Positions 24,264 through 32,916 of a DNA stretch of 64,000 nt are shown in pieces. Below the pieces are notes generated by a model that was not told where the DNA came from, made no database searches, and was given only the letters and a program-made list of their open reading frames with translations. Numbering within the stretch: the first letter of the stretch is position 1; every line of letters starts with the position of its first letter. Source of the DNA: Hyphomicrobiaceae bacterium. GTDB lineage: Bacteria > Pseudomonadota > Alphaproteobacteria > Rhizobiales > Hyphomicrobiaceae. Location: NCBI GenBank assembly GCA_025359185.1, contig JANYHF010000064.1:23837-87836 (forward strand), written 5' to 3'. Position numbers and translations under genes: made by a program.

Positions 24264-26114
24264 CTAATTCGTCAGGCGCACCTTGCTGGTGCCGATACCG
24301 GCAAGGGTTGCAACTTTGCCACCGATGCTCCTGAAGGCGAACCGCAGACCGAACGTGGAGCTTACGGCGCTAGCTACGTCGTAGTAGTGGACACTGATGG
24401 CAGCGCTGGGCGAAGAGGCGCAGGCCGCAAGCAGATCCTTAGCCGTCTGGTTTCCAAGTTCGACGCCCACCGTGAAGACTTCCACGCCAGCCGCCTTCAT
24501 ATTCGTGCACAGCTGTGCCGCTTGATCCCTGGACAGTCCGTTAGCACTGGCGCCACCTTCGCCGACCTGGCTGTAGTTGGAGGCGTAGTGCACGTTGTAG
24601 TCACCGTCCGTCATGATCACGACAGCCTTCAGAAGTGTAGCATCGTCCCTCGGCTTTGGCGCACTTGCCGCTGGCCAGAAATCTGCCCAGGCCGCAGAGA
24701 CCGTATACCAACCCCAGGCCGTTCCGATGTGACCAGCCGTACCGCCAGCAGGCACCAGGGAGTCGATGGCCGCAGTCAGGTCCGCTTTGTTCGACGTCAG
24801 CGGTGTCAAGGCGACAGCGGGTGCTGGGCAATTGGTGCTGGCGGCGCTCGATGTCATGAAGGCATGGAACAGCTGGGTCGAGGGAGGCGCGTCATCGTAA
24901 GCGTGGCCAGTCGTAGACATACGTTCGGCCATGCAGCTTGTGAGGAAGGTTGTGCGTGTGCAGGTCGCCGCAACCGTTTCGGTATGGCAGGTCGTTGCGA
25001 ACCGGCTGCACGAGATGCCGCCTGTACCGCCGCTGCTGCCATAGCTGCTGCCACCAGCGACACGGGCACCTGCCCCAGCGCCGGCCGCGTTATGGCCCCA
25101 GCCGCCGTGATCATCATCGCCACCTTCACCCTCATCTCCGCCATGGCCCCCATGACCATGACCATGACCATGACCATGACCGCGACCGCTGCGATCGCGG
25201 CCACTCCGGTCGTAACCGTCGGCGTCATAGCCGTCGTGGTCATAACCATCGTGGTCGTAGCCGTCGTGGTCGAACCCGTCATGGTCGTAACCATCGTGGT
25301 CATAACCCTCGTGATCGAAGCCGCTGCTGTCGTAGCCGGTCCATGCCAGGCAGTGGGCCGGATCGGGGACGCAGACTTCGGTGTCACGGGTGCAGGCATA
25401 GGTCGCGGCGGTCGAACCCGAAACGCCCGTTGCGGCCGGAGCGTAGGTGCCGGCGTTCACGTATTCGGAGAACGGCACGATGCTGACGCGAACCGAGCGG
25501 GCACCATTGCCGGTAGCGGGCATCAGAATGTCGAGCAGATCCTTAGCGGCAAGTTTCGCAGTGACGAGCTTGCTGTTCTGATTCATCGAACCGGTCACAT
25601 CCATCACCAGCGAGAGTTCGACGTCCTTGCCGCCACCTGAGGCTGCGACCGACTTGGCCATGCTCGAAACCTTGATCGAATTCACGCCCAACAGCGGCAT
25701 GAAGTTAGCCTTGACGTTCGAGGTCGCTGTCATGGTGACAGTCCCAAGCGCGTCAGCCTTCACTTCCTTGATCGAAGCCTGCAAATTCCTAGGCAGGTAT
25801 TTCTGGAAGCAAGCAGTCGACGCCGTGCTGGCTTCAGCCATCGCCGTGGACATCTGATTGGCGCTGTCGAAAGAGCGGCCGCCCATCAGGCTGCACGCAT
25901 CGAGCGCCCGGTTAAGCTGGGCTTTGACCAAGTAGGCGCGGCCGTAGTCCGTCGCCATGCCAACAACCGCAACTGTCGGCAACATCGCCAACGCAAAGAC
26001 CATGCCCATATTGCCGGAGTCATTCTTCCGGAACGATGCGCTGCCGGCTTGCGATGACCGGTTGCGCTTTGTATCTGCAGACCCCTTCAAGGTCCGCCCC
26101 AGTTCGCAAAGCAT
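24264..26114 (-). CDS. TadG-like pilus-assembly protein with VWA domain and Asp/His repeat insert
   Basis: 616 residues from ATG 26114, chosen because GGAGG lies 5 bases before it. The N-terminus (SGNMGMVFALAMLPTVAVVGMATDYGRAYLVKAQLNRALDAC) is the TadE/TadG membrane segment and pseudopilin-like stretch. A VWA domain follows with the metal site DVTGSM (aspartate at residue 172) and TDGDYN near residue 500. Between these lie ~320 residues, much longer than a plain VWA core. They include an eight-fold G-Y-D-H-D-type repeat (~264-303), a (Gly-His)5 run (~312-322), an acidic stretch and a Gly/Ser-rich region with paired cysteines. Tad genes anchor Flp pili, but no other tad gene is in view, so the role is inference. 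Confidence 0.85.
   Translation of the reverse strand: MLCELGRTLKGSADTKRNRSSQAGSASFRKNDSGNMGMVFALAMLPTVAVVGMATDYGRAYLVKAQLNRALDACSLMGGRSFDSANQMSTAMAEASTASTACFQKYLPRNLQASIKEVKADALGTVTMTATSNVKANFMPLLGVNSIKVSSMAKSVAASGGGKDVELSLVMDVTGSMNQNSKLVTAKLAAKDLLDILMPATGNGARSVRVSIVPFSEYVNAGTYAPAATGVSGSTAATYACTRDTEVCVPDPAHCLAWTGYDSSGFDHEGYDHDGYDHDGFDHDGYDHDGYDHDGYDADGYDRSGRDRSGRGHGHGHGHGHGGHGGDEGEGGDDDHGGWGHNAAGAGAGARVAGGSSYGSSGGTGGISCSRFATTCHTETVAATCTRTTFLTSCMAERMSTTGHAYDDAPPSTQLFHAFMTSSAASTNCPAPAVALTPLTSNKADLTAAIDSLVPAGGTAGHIGTAWGWYTVSAAWADFWPAASAPKPRDDATLLKAVVIMTDGDYNVHYASNYSQVGEGGASANGLSRDQAAQLCTNMKAAGVEVFTVGVELGNQTAKDLLAACASSPSAAISVHYYDVASAVSSTFGLRFAFRSIGGKVATLAGIGTSKVRLTN
25151..25180. repeat. Five 6-bp CATGAC repeats coding Gly-His
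   Basis: Five perfect copies of CATGAC in the plus strand, which read as alternating Gly and His in the minus-strand TadG-like protein. Such hexamers slip easily, so copy number may vary between strains. Confidence 0.8.
25207..25325. repeat. Eight 15-bp repeats coding GYDHD-type units
   Basis: Eight 15-base units, for example ATAACCATCGTGGTC in the plus strand, code G-(Y/F)-D-(H/S/A/R)-(D/E/S) in the minus-strand TadG-like protein. The outermost units are most diverged and the central ones nearly identical, as expected for repeats growing from the middle. Third-codon positions differ while the amino acids stay the same, so the peptide is under selection. Confidence 0.8.
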
Positions 26115-26427
26115 GTTTGCCTCCATTATTGCGATTACTGTCCACAATGCCTGGAGACTGTTGACAAAACCGAATAAGGATTGCTGCAATTTGAATGATT
26201 TGCGGATTAAATGCTCAAAATCGCAATTAAGTTGTTGCTGATCACCTTCCACGGTCTCTCAAATTTTAGACAAATGCTTGTGCACGGCCTGACACGGCCG
26301 CGACCGCGTGCCATTTGCGCCCGAGGGGGCGGATGGCTATAGACGCCCCATGAGCCCGCGCTAAGGGTGCCCTCGCCACCGACAGCGCCGCGGACAGCCG
26401 CACCATGACAACGCACCGAGGACACCG
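26115..26427. other. Divergent 313-base control region between the TadG-like gene and ahcY
   Basis: The left two thirds (26130-26280) are AT-rich compared with the rest of the window and probably hold the promoter of the minus-strand TadG-like gene. The right third is GC-rich and leads into ahcY. I looked for SAH and SAM riboswitch cores upstream of ahcY and did not find their conserved segments. GAGGACACCG precedes the ahcY start. Confidence 0.5.
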
Positions 26428-27825
26428 ATGACCACCACCGATTACAAAGTCGCCGATATCAAACTCGCGGAGTTCGGCCGCAAGGAAATCGCTATTGCCG
26501 AGACCGAAATGCCGGGCCTGATGGCCATGCGGGCCGAATACGGCAAGGAGCAGCCCCTGAAGGGCGCACGCATCGCCGGCAGCCTGCATATGACCATTCA
26601 AACGGCGGTTCTCATCGAAACGCTGAAAGTCCTGGGCGCTGATGTGCGCTGGGCCTCCTGCAACATCTTCTCAACGCAGGACCACGCGGCTGCTGCCATC
26701 GCCGCCGCTGGCACGCCGGTTTTCGCCATCAAGGGCGAGAGCCTCGCCGACTATTGGGACTATTCGGACAAGATTTTCCACTTCGGCAACGGCCAGACCG
26801 CCAACATGATCCTCGACGATGGCGGCGACGCCACGGCCTACATCCTCTTGGGCGCCAAGGCCGAGAAGGACATTTCCGTCCTGTCGAAGCCCGCGAACGA
26901 GGAAGAAGAGTACTTCTTTGCAACGATCAAGAAGCGCATCGCGGCGAGCCCCGGCTGGTTCGCTAAGGCCAAGGAAGAGATCAAGGGCGTGTCCGAGGAA
27001 ACCACAACCGGCGTGCATCGTCTTTATATGATGCAATCCAAGGGCGAGTTGCCCTTTCCGGCCATCAACGTCAACGACTCGGTCACCAAGTCCAAGTTCG
27101 ACAACCTTTATGGCTGCCGCGAAAGCCTCGTGGACGCCATCCGCCGTGCGACCGACGTGATGCTGGCCGGCAAGGTGGCTGTGGTCGCCGGCTTTGGCGA
27201 CGTCGGCAAGGGCTCGGCCGCCAGCCTCAAGCATGGTGGCGCCCGCGTGCTCGTCACCGAGGTCGATCCGATCTGCGCCTTGCAGGCGGCGATGGAGGGC
27301 TACGAAGTCGTGACCATGGAGGACGCCGCCCCGCGCGCCGACATTTTCGTCACCGCGACAGGCAACAAGGACGTGATCACCATCGAGCATATGCGTGAGA
27401 TGAAGGATCGCGCCATCGTCTGCAACATTGGCCACTTTGACGCCGAAGTGCAGGTACAGGCGCTGCGCAACTATAAGTGGCACAACGTCAAGCCGCAGGT
27501 CGATGAGATCGAATTCCCGAACGGCCGCCGGATGCTGCTGCTGGCCGAAGGCCGACTGGTCAACCTCGGTTGCGCGACCGGACATCCGAGTTTCGTCATG
27601 TCCGCGTCGTTCACCAACCAGACGTTGGCCCAGATCGAATTGTGGAAGCACGGCGCCAAATACGAGAACAAGGTCTACACGCTGCCCAAGCACCTCGACG
27701 AAAAGGTCGCCGCGCTGCATCTGGCCAAGCTCGGTGTGAAGCTCACCAAGCTCAACAAGGACCAGGCCGACTATATCGGCGTCACGCCGCAAGGCCCGTT
27801 CAAGCCGGATCATTACCGGTATTAG
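26428..27825 (+). CDS. ahcY: S-adenosylhomocysteine hydrolase
   Basis: A 465-residue NAD-dependent enzyme that splits S-adenosylhomocysteine into adenosine and homocysteine and so relieves product inhibition of methyltransferases. It shows [39 protein letters not shown], the NAD-binding [30 protein letters not shown], and the C-terminal [15 protein letters not shown]...FKPDHYRY. The bacterial-type insert of ~40 residues ([25 protein letters not shown]) is present. Start ATG 26428. It lies upstream of divL, an order I recognise from several Hyphomicrobiales. Confidence 0.98.
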   Translation: MTTTDYKVADIKLAEFGRKEIAIAETEMPGLMAMRAEYGKEQPLKGARIAGSLHMTIQTAVLIETLKVLGADVRWASCNIFSTQDHAAAAIAAAGTPVFAIKGESLADYWDYSDKIFHFGNGQTANMILDDGGDATAYILLGAKAEKDISVLSKPANEEEEYFFATIKKRIAASPGWFAKAKEEIKGVSEETTTGVHRLYMMQSKGELPFPAINVNDSVTKSKFDNLYGCRESLVDAIRRATDVMLAGKVAVVAGFGDVGKGSAASLKHGGARVLVTEVDPICALQAAMEGYEVVTMEDAAPRADIFVTATGNKDVITIEHMREMKDRAIVCNIGHFDAEVQVQALRNYKWHNVKPQVDEIEFPNGRRMLLLAEGRLVNLGCATGHPSFVMSASFTNQTLAQIELWKHGAKYENKVYTLPKHLDEKVAALHLAKLGVKLTKLNKDQADYIGVTPQGPFKPDHYRY

Positions 27826-27828
27826 GTT

Positions 27829-27847
27829 CAATGACCGTAGGTCATTG
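27829..27847 (+). terminator. Small stem-loop after ahcY
   Basis: CAATGACC (27829-27836) pairs with GGTCATTG (27840-27847) around GTA, 4 bases past the ahcY stop. It lacks a T-run and is a weak candidate. The remaining ~250 bases to divL show no gene. Confidence 0.35.
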
Positions 27848-28099
27848 CACAGATTCACCAACGTTGCCGCGGCGCGGTCAAGGACCGCTTCACTGGATCA
27901 ACAGTATCTTACGCGGACTTTGACTGCCCCGCGCCCTGATGCGCTGTTGAGCAATGCCGCAAGCCTGGCTCGACGGCGACCAGGCCTGTGATGTTGGCAT
28001 ATCTGGCCTCAGCCGCGCCACTCGACCATACTGGCGAGATGATTCGGCCGCCAGTCAGCGCGCCCAAAATGTGCATTCACCACAAGGCGATGCTTAACA

Positions 28100-30583
28100 A
28101 TGCCATTGGCGAGGCTGAAAGCAGCGATTGATCCCAAAACGGCGGCTCCGGCGGCCTTGGCGGTGGCGCTGGCTGGTGGCCTTGGTCTCATCGTGACCCT
28201 TGATGTTACCCCGGCTTCCTCTCATGGGCTGCCAGGATCGTTGCTGCTGGCCGCTTTCGGGCTGGTAGCGGCGGGCACTGCGGGCGTCTTGGCCGCACGC
28301 TTTTATCGCAAGGCCTTGGTGGCCCAGGATCGCATCAAGGCCCTGGAAGCAGAACTCGCTGCCAGCCGGCAGCGCCTCGACGCGGCCCAGACGGTTGGCA
28401 GCAGCGACACCGAAACCATCCTCTATTGGGACCAAAACCAAACCCCGCACCTGTTGCGCGCAGGGATTGAACCACACCTGGGAGTGCCCGCTGATGCCGG
28501 CGCGCTCTTGCGTTCGCAATCCTGGCTTGAACCTGCTGCGGCTCTGCAACTGCGCACCGCCATCGACCGGCTAACCGGCGAGGGCAAAGCTTTCGCGCAT
28601 AGCGTTACAACGTTGGCGGGCGGCACCCTGGAGATTTCCGGCCATACCCGTGGCGCCTATGCGGTGCTGCGCATCGCCGACCAATCGGCCCAGCGTCACG
28701 CGCTCAAAGACAAGGAAGAGCGCGGCGCCCGCATTGCCAAAGATGCCCAGCTCACCCGCGCCCTGTTCGAGGCGCTGCCCGTCCCCGTCTGGTTCCGCTC
28801 AGCCGATGGCCGCATCGATTGGGCCAACTCGGCCTATGTGCGCGCTGTCGATGGGTTTTCCCGCGAAGATGTGCGCACGCGCCAGATTGAACTCCTGGAG
28901 ACGCGCCAGCGCTCATCGGTGGTCGCCTCACTCACTGCCGGCCGCATCTATCGCGAGCGCGTGCATGTGTTTGTCGGCGGCGAGCGCCGCTCCTATGACC
29001 TTGTGGCGGTGCCGCTCGACGGTGCCGCCGCGCTGATTGCCAATGACGCTGCGGCGCTTGAAACCGCTCAAGGCGAACTCACCCGCCAGATCGCCGCCCA
29101 TGACCGCACCCTCGACCGTGTTGCGACGGCCGTCGCCAATTTCGGCCCGGACCAGCGCCTCGCCTATTGCAACGAAGCCTACCGCCAGCTCTGGAAGCTC
29201 GATCCCGAATGGTTGAAGTCGAGTCCCAAGGATGGCGAGATCCTCGACCGCCTGCGCGAGCGCCGTCAGCTGCCGGAAGAGGCCGACTACAAGAAATGGA
29301 AGACGGCGCTGCTGGAAAGCTATTCCTCAACCAAGGGCAAGGAAGTTTGGTGGTATCTGCCCGGCGGCCGTTCCGTGCACGTCACCATCGAGCAGCGCCC
29401 TGATGGCGGCGTCGGCTATTTCTTCGACGATGCGACCGAGAAGCTGGCGCTGGAAAGCCGCTATCACACTGCGATGCGCACCCAGCGCGGCACGCTCGAT
29501 ACCTTGCGCGAGGGCGTCGCCGTGTTTGCCACGGATGGCCGGCTCAGCCTCTACAATCCCTCTTTCGCGCGGCTCTGGCGGCTCAACCCCAATGATCTCG
29601 CCCGCGAACCGCATATCGACGAGGTCGTGCGCCATTGCAGCGTGCTGTACGAGGACGACGTGGCGTGGGCCAACGTCAAGCGCGCAGTGACAACCAACAC
29701 CGGTCTGCGCCAACGCCTGCAAGGCATGATGGAGCGGCCCGATCTCAGCGTCATCGCCTATGCCGGCCTGCAGCTGGCCGATGGCGCCATGCTCCTGACC
29801 TTCGTCGATGTCACCGACACCGTCCGCGCCGAACGGATGCTGCGCGAGCGCAACGAAGCGCTGGTGCAGGCTGACCGTCTGAAATCGCAGTTCATCTCTT
29901 TGGTTTCGTATGAACTCCGCTCGCCCTTACAAAACATCATCGGCTTCTCGGAGTTCCTCGAAAGCCCGAAGGTGGGCCCGCTCAACCCCAAGCAGCGCGA
30001 ATATCTGCACGACATCCACGGCTCCTCACGCACGCTGCTAGCGATCATCAACGACATCCTGGACCTGACCACCATTGATGCCGGTGCGCTTGAACTGAAA
30101 CTCGGCACCGTTCGCGTGGCCAGTGTCATTCAACAGGCTGCGGCCGTGGCCGAGGACCGGATGCAGCGTGCACGCATCAAACTGCGGACCGAGATCGATC
30201 CGTCGGCCTCTGAATTTGCCGGCGATGAGCACAGGGTCAAACAGGTGCTATATAACCTGCTCTCGAACGCCATCGGGTTTTCCAAAGACGGCGACACGAT
30301 TTCGATCGCATGCCGCCGTGAGGCCAATGACATCGTGTTTAGCGTCATTGATCAGGGCATCGGCATCCCTGCGGAGGAATTGCCGCGCGTGTTCGACCGC
30401 TTTGTCAGCCGGTCGCAAGGCTCACGCCATCGCGGCGCTGGGCTTGGCTTGCCGATCGTCAAGCACATTGTCGAACTGCATGGAGGGAGCATCGCGCTCG
30501 CCTCCGAGAGCGGCAAGGGAACCCGCGTGACGGTTCGCTTCCCCGCCGATATGAAGGCGCTGAGCCCGCCCAAGTCCACGTAG
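28100..30583 (+). CDS. divL: DivL-like cell-cycle kinase with tyrosine in place of the phospho-histidine
   Basis: 827 residues. One or two membrane helices near the N-terminus (residues ~17-35 and ~45-67) are followed by a coiled-coil linker and PAS-like domains (LFEALPVPVWFRSADGRIDWAN, FGPDQRLAYCNEAYRQLW, EGVAVFATDGRLSLYNPSFARLW). The HisKA helix reads SLVSYELRSPLQNIIGF: the usual H of SHELRTPL is Tyr604 (TAT at 29909-29911). The ATPase part has an N-box (LYNLLSNAIGFS), DQGIGIP and GAGLGLPIVKH. Caulobacter DivL has the same His-to-Tyr change and, with DivK, controls CckA-CtrA and asymmetric division. The neighbours ahcY and tsaE fit known order. This is the most secure functional call based on a missing key residue. 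Confidence 0.92.
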   Translation: MPLARLKAAIDPKTAAPAALAVALAGGLGLIVTLDVTPASSHGLPGSLLLAAFGLVAAGTAGVLAARFYRKALVAQDRIKALEAELAASRQRLDAAQTVGSSDTETILYWDQNQTPHLLRAGIEPHLGVPADAGALLRSQSWLEPAAALQLRTAIDRLTGEGKAFAHSVTTLAGGTLEISGHTRGAYAVLRIADQSAQRHALKDKEERGARIAKDAQLTRALFEALPVPVWFRSADGRIDWANSAYVRAVDGFSREDVRTRQIELLETRQRSSVVASLTAGRIYRERVHVFVGGERRSYDLVAVPLDGAAALIANDAAALETAQGELTRQIAAHDRTLDRVATAVANFGPDQRLAYCNEAYRQLWKLDPEWLKSSPKDGEILDRLRERRQLPEEADYKKWKTALLESYSSTKGKEVWWYLPGGRSVHVTIEQRPDGGVGYFFDDATEKLALESRYHTAMRTQRGTLDTLREGVAVFATDGRLSLYNPSFARLWRLNPNDLAREPHIDEVVRHCSVLYEDDVAWANVKRAVTTNTGLRQRLQGMMERPDLSVIAYAGLQLADGAMLLTFVDVTDTVRAERMLRERNEALVQADRLKSQFISLVSYELRSPLQNIIGFSEFLESPKVGPLNPKQREYLHDIHGSSRTLLAIINDILDLTTIDAGALELKLGTVRVASVIQQAAAVAEDRMQRARIKLRTEIDPSASEFAGDEHRVKQVLYNLLSNAIGFSKDGDTISIACRREANDIVFSVIDQGIGIPAEELPRVFDRFVSRSQGSRHRGAGLGLPIVKHIVELHGGSIALASESGKGTRVTVRFPADMKALSPPKST

Positions 30584-30618
30584 TGAAGGGTTGTTAGTCA
30601 TCGCACGCTGGGCCGATC

Positions 30619-32094
30619 ATGTATGAGTGGAATGCCGGGTTGCTTGATCTTGCCGCCGTGCAGCGGATGGCCCAATTGCTCGGAGCCTATTCCGGGCGAG
30701 GTGATCTCATTCTGCTCGAAGGCGATCTCGGCACCGGCAAAACAACCTTTGCCCGCGCCCTAATCACCGCCATGGCGCAAAATCCCGAGCTGGAGGTGCC
30801 AAGCCCGACATTTTCGCTGGTACAGAGCTACGTGACGCCGCGCGGTGTGGTGCATCACTTCGATCTCTACCGGCTCAGCGGCGCGGCGGACGTTCGCGAA
30901 ATTGGTTTTGAAGATGCGCAAGCCGATGGCCTCGCTCTGGTCGAATGGCCGGATCGCGCGACCGGCCTGCTGTCGCACGACAAACTGCGCGTTGTCCTGT
31001 CAGATGCTCCCGATCCTCGCCACCGGGCGATGCGGCTGGTCGGCGATGGCAATTGGGGTGAACGTCTGCATCACGTCCAAACGGTTGCAGCCTTCCTCGC
31101 TGCCAGCGGCTGGGGAGAGGCCAGCATTCAGCATCTCGCCGGTGATGCCTCCCGCCGCTCGTATGCCCGTCTGACGATTCCGGGACGCACTTGCCTGCTG
31201 ATGGACAGTCCGCCGCTGCCCGATGGGCCGCCCGTGAAAGACGGCAAGCCCTACTGGGTCCTCGCCCGCTCGGCCCGCGATGTCAGCGCCTTTGTCGCTG
31301 TCGATGCAGCCTTGCGCGGCTACGGCCTGTCGGCACCGGACATATTCGCGCAGGACTTGGACGCGGGCCTGCTGCTGGTGGAAGACTTCGGCGATTTGGA
31401 TTTCGCTGCTGCCATGCGCGCTGGGCACTCGATACGAAAACTCTATGGCGCCGCCGCCGAGGTGCTGGCCGATCTTGCCAGCCGCCCGGTGCCCGGGAGC
31501 TTGCCCGTCTTCGATCTCGAACCGCTGCAGATGGAAGCACGCCTGCTGCTGGATTGGTATTGGCCGCATGTGACCGGCACCTTGCCGTCCGCGTCGGCGC
31601 AAACTGAATTCGAGGCCCTCTGGCACGACTTACTTGAACCGCTGACCCGGACGCCGAAATCCTGGGTGTTGCGCGACATGCATTCGCCGAACCTGTTCTG
31701 GCTGGTGAACCGCAGCGGCCCGGCACGGGTCGGCCTGATCGACTTCCAAGACGCGCTGGCAGGCCACAGCGCTTATGATTTGGCGGCATTGCTGCAAGAC
31801 GCACGGCTCGATGTGCCCGAGGCCATCGAAGCAGAGCTTCTAGGCGTGTACACCGCAGCGCGCCGCAGCACAGAGCCGACTTTTGACGGGGCCCACTTCC
31901 GTTCCGCTTACGCGATTTTTGCAGCGCAGCGGGCCACCAAACTGCTCGGCATCTTCGTGCGGCTGGCCAAACGCGATGGCAAACCGGGCTACCTCGCCCA
32001 TCTGCCGCGCATCCACCGCTACTTGCAGCGCAGCCTGGCGCACGATGCCCTCGCCGATTTGCGCCAATGGTACCGCCAGCATCTCCCCAGCTGA
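30619..32094 (+). CDS. tsaE: TsaE-phosphotransferase fusion (tRNA t6A ATPase plus AmgK-like sugar kinase)
   Basis: 491 residues in two parts. Residues 1-150 are TsaE, an ATPase needed for t6A37 formation with TsaB/TsaD: Walker A GDLGTGKTTFARAL, then PSPTFSLVQSY, HFDLYRL and LVEWPDR. Residues ~155-491 are an aminoglycoside-phosphotransferase-fold kinase with LAGDASRRSYARL, LRDMHSPNL (catalytic aspartate) and GLIDFQDALAGHSAYDL (metal aspartate). With the MurU-like gene 78 bases downstream, the kinase half is most likely AmgK, which phosphorylates MurNAc/GlcNAc at C1 in peptidoglycan recycling. Such fusions occur in alphaproteobacteria. The kinase substrate is inferred from context. Confidence 0.9.
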   Translation: MYEWNAGLLDLAAVQRMAQLLGAYSGRGDLILLEGDLGTGKTTFARALITAMAQNPELEVPSPTFSLVQSYVTPRGVVHHFDLYRLSGAADVREIGFEDAQADGLALVEWPDRATGLLSHDKLRVVLSDAPDPRHRAMRLVGDGNWGERLHHVQTVAAFLAASGWGEASIQHLAGDASRRSYARLTIPGRTCLLMDSPPLPDGPPVKDGKPYWVLARSARDVSAFVAVDAALRGYGLSAPDIFAQDLDAGLLLVEDFGDLDFAAAMRAGHSIRKLYGAAAEVLADLASRPVPGSLPVFDLEPLQMEARLLLDWYWPHVTGTLPSASAQTEFEALWHDLLEPLTRTPKSWVLRDMHSPNLFWLVNRSGPARVGLIDFQDALAGHSAYDLAALLQDARLDVPEAIEAELLGVYTAARRSTEPTFDGAHFRSAYAIFAAQRATKLLGIFVRLAKRDGKPGYLAHLPRIHRYLQRSLAHDALADLRQWYRQHLPS

Positions 32095-32172
32095 TGGTGC
32101 CATACACTCGACTTTTGTGGCCATGGGTGGAAAGTAGAAGCAAGGTGTGGACGGCGACGGAGATTGAGGCGA

Positions 32173-32916
32173 ATGGCCCTGAAACCGACAGCCCTGAAAC
32201 CAACAAAGGCGATGGTGCTGGCTGGCGGCCTTGGCTTGCGGATGCGCCCGCTGACGCTGGACCGGCCCAAACCCATGGTGACACTGGCAGGCAAGCCGCT
32301 GCTCGACCATGTGCTCGACCGGCTGGAGATGGCCGGCATCGAGACAGCGGTCGTCAACGTTCACTATCTGGCGGACCAGATCGAGAGGCATGTCAAAACG
32401 CGCAAATCACCCAAGGTCGTGATCTCCGATGAGCGCGTGCAGTTGCTTGATACTGGCGGCGGCGTGTTGAAAGCCCTACCACTGCTTGGCTCGGGCCCGT
32501 TTTTTGTCTGCAACTCTGATTCGATCTCCATCCCCGGGACCGGCGCCAATCTTGCCCGCATGGCCGTGGCGTTTGACCCTGACAGGATGGACGGCCTGCT
32601 GCTGCTCACCACGGCGACCAACTCGATTGGCTATGATGGGCTGGGAGACTTCGTGATGGGGCCTGACGGAATGTTGGGCCGCCGGAAAGAGCGCGAGTTG
32701 GCCCCGTTTGTCTTCACCGGCACGTCGCTGTCGCATCCAAGGCTGTTCCGCGATGCGCCCAAAGGTCCGTTTTCGCTGAACAAACTGTGGGACCGGGCGA
32801 TGGAGGCAGGCCGCCTGTTCGGCATCCGGCAGGATGGCCTGTGGATGCACATAGGGTCGCCCACCGCTCTGGCCGAGGCCGAACAGGCGATCATCTCCGG
32901 CGAGACCTATTTCTAA
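32173..32916 (+). CDS. murU: MurU-like sugar-1-phosphate nucleotidyltransferase
   Basis: A 247-residue nucleotidyltransferase of the GlmU/RmlA fold. The N-terminus is MVLAGGLGLRMRPLT with DRPKPM, the nucleotide-binding signature. It also has the sugar/nucleotide site TGGG, and CNSDS where the metal-binding aspartate sits. MurU converts MurNAc-1-phosphate and UTP to UDP-MurNAc, closing the recycling route that by-passes fosfomycin-sensitive MurA. That role here rests on the AmgK-like partner immediately upstream. ATG 32173 is preceded by a TTG in frame at 32164; ATG is preferred. Its stop TAA shares one base with the addB start (TAATG), so translation is coupled. Confidence 0.85.
   Translation: MALKPTALKPTKAMVLAGGLGLRMRPLTLDRPKPMVTLAGKPLLDHVLDRLEMAGIETAVVNVHYLADQIERHVKTRKSPKVVISDERVQLLDTGGGVLKALPLLGSGPFFVCNSDSISIPGTGANLARMAVAFDPDRMDGLLLLTTATNSIGYDGLGDFVMGPDGMLGRRKERELAPFVFTGTSLSHPRLFRDAPKGPFSLNKLWDRAMEAGRLFGIRQDGLWMHIGSPTALAEAEQAIISGETYF

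Noticed and set aside
25151..25325. CRISPR-like array or minisatellite outside a gene
   Set aside because: The repeats are 6 and 15 bases without spacers and are in frame in a protein-coding gene.
24387..25640. 417-codon open frame antisense to the TadG-like gene
   Set aside because: Its long Val/Ile/Thr run is only the complement of the 15-base repeats. The TadG/VWA reading explains silent changes between units; this one does not.
26260..26427. SAH or SAM riboswitch upstream of ahcY
   Set aside because: I looked for the conserved SAH-riboswitch core and the SAM-II/SAM-V pseudoknot segments in the 170 bases before ahcY and found none. A covariance-model search would settle it.
27834..27923. 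Short 30-codon frame after ahcY
   Set aside because: It opens within the small stem-loop after ahcY, lacks a ribosome site and has no detectable features.
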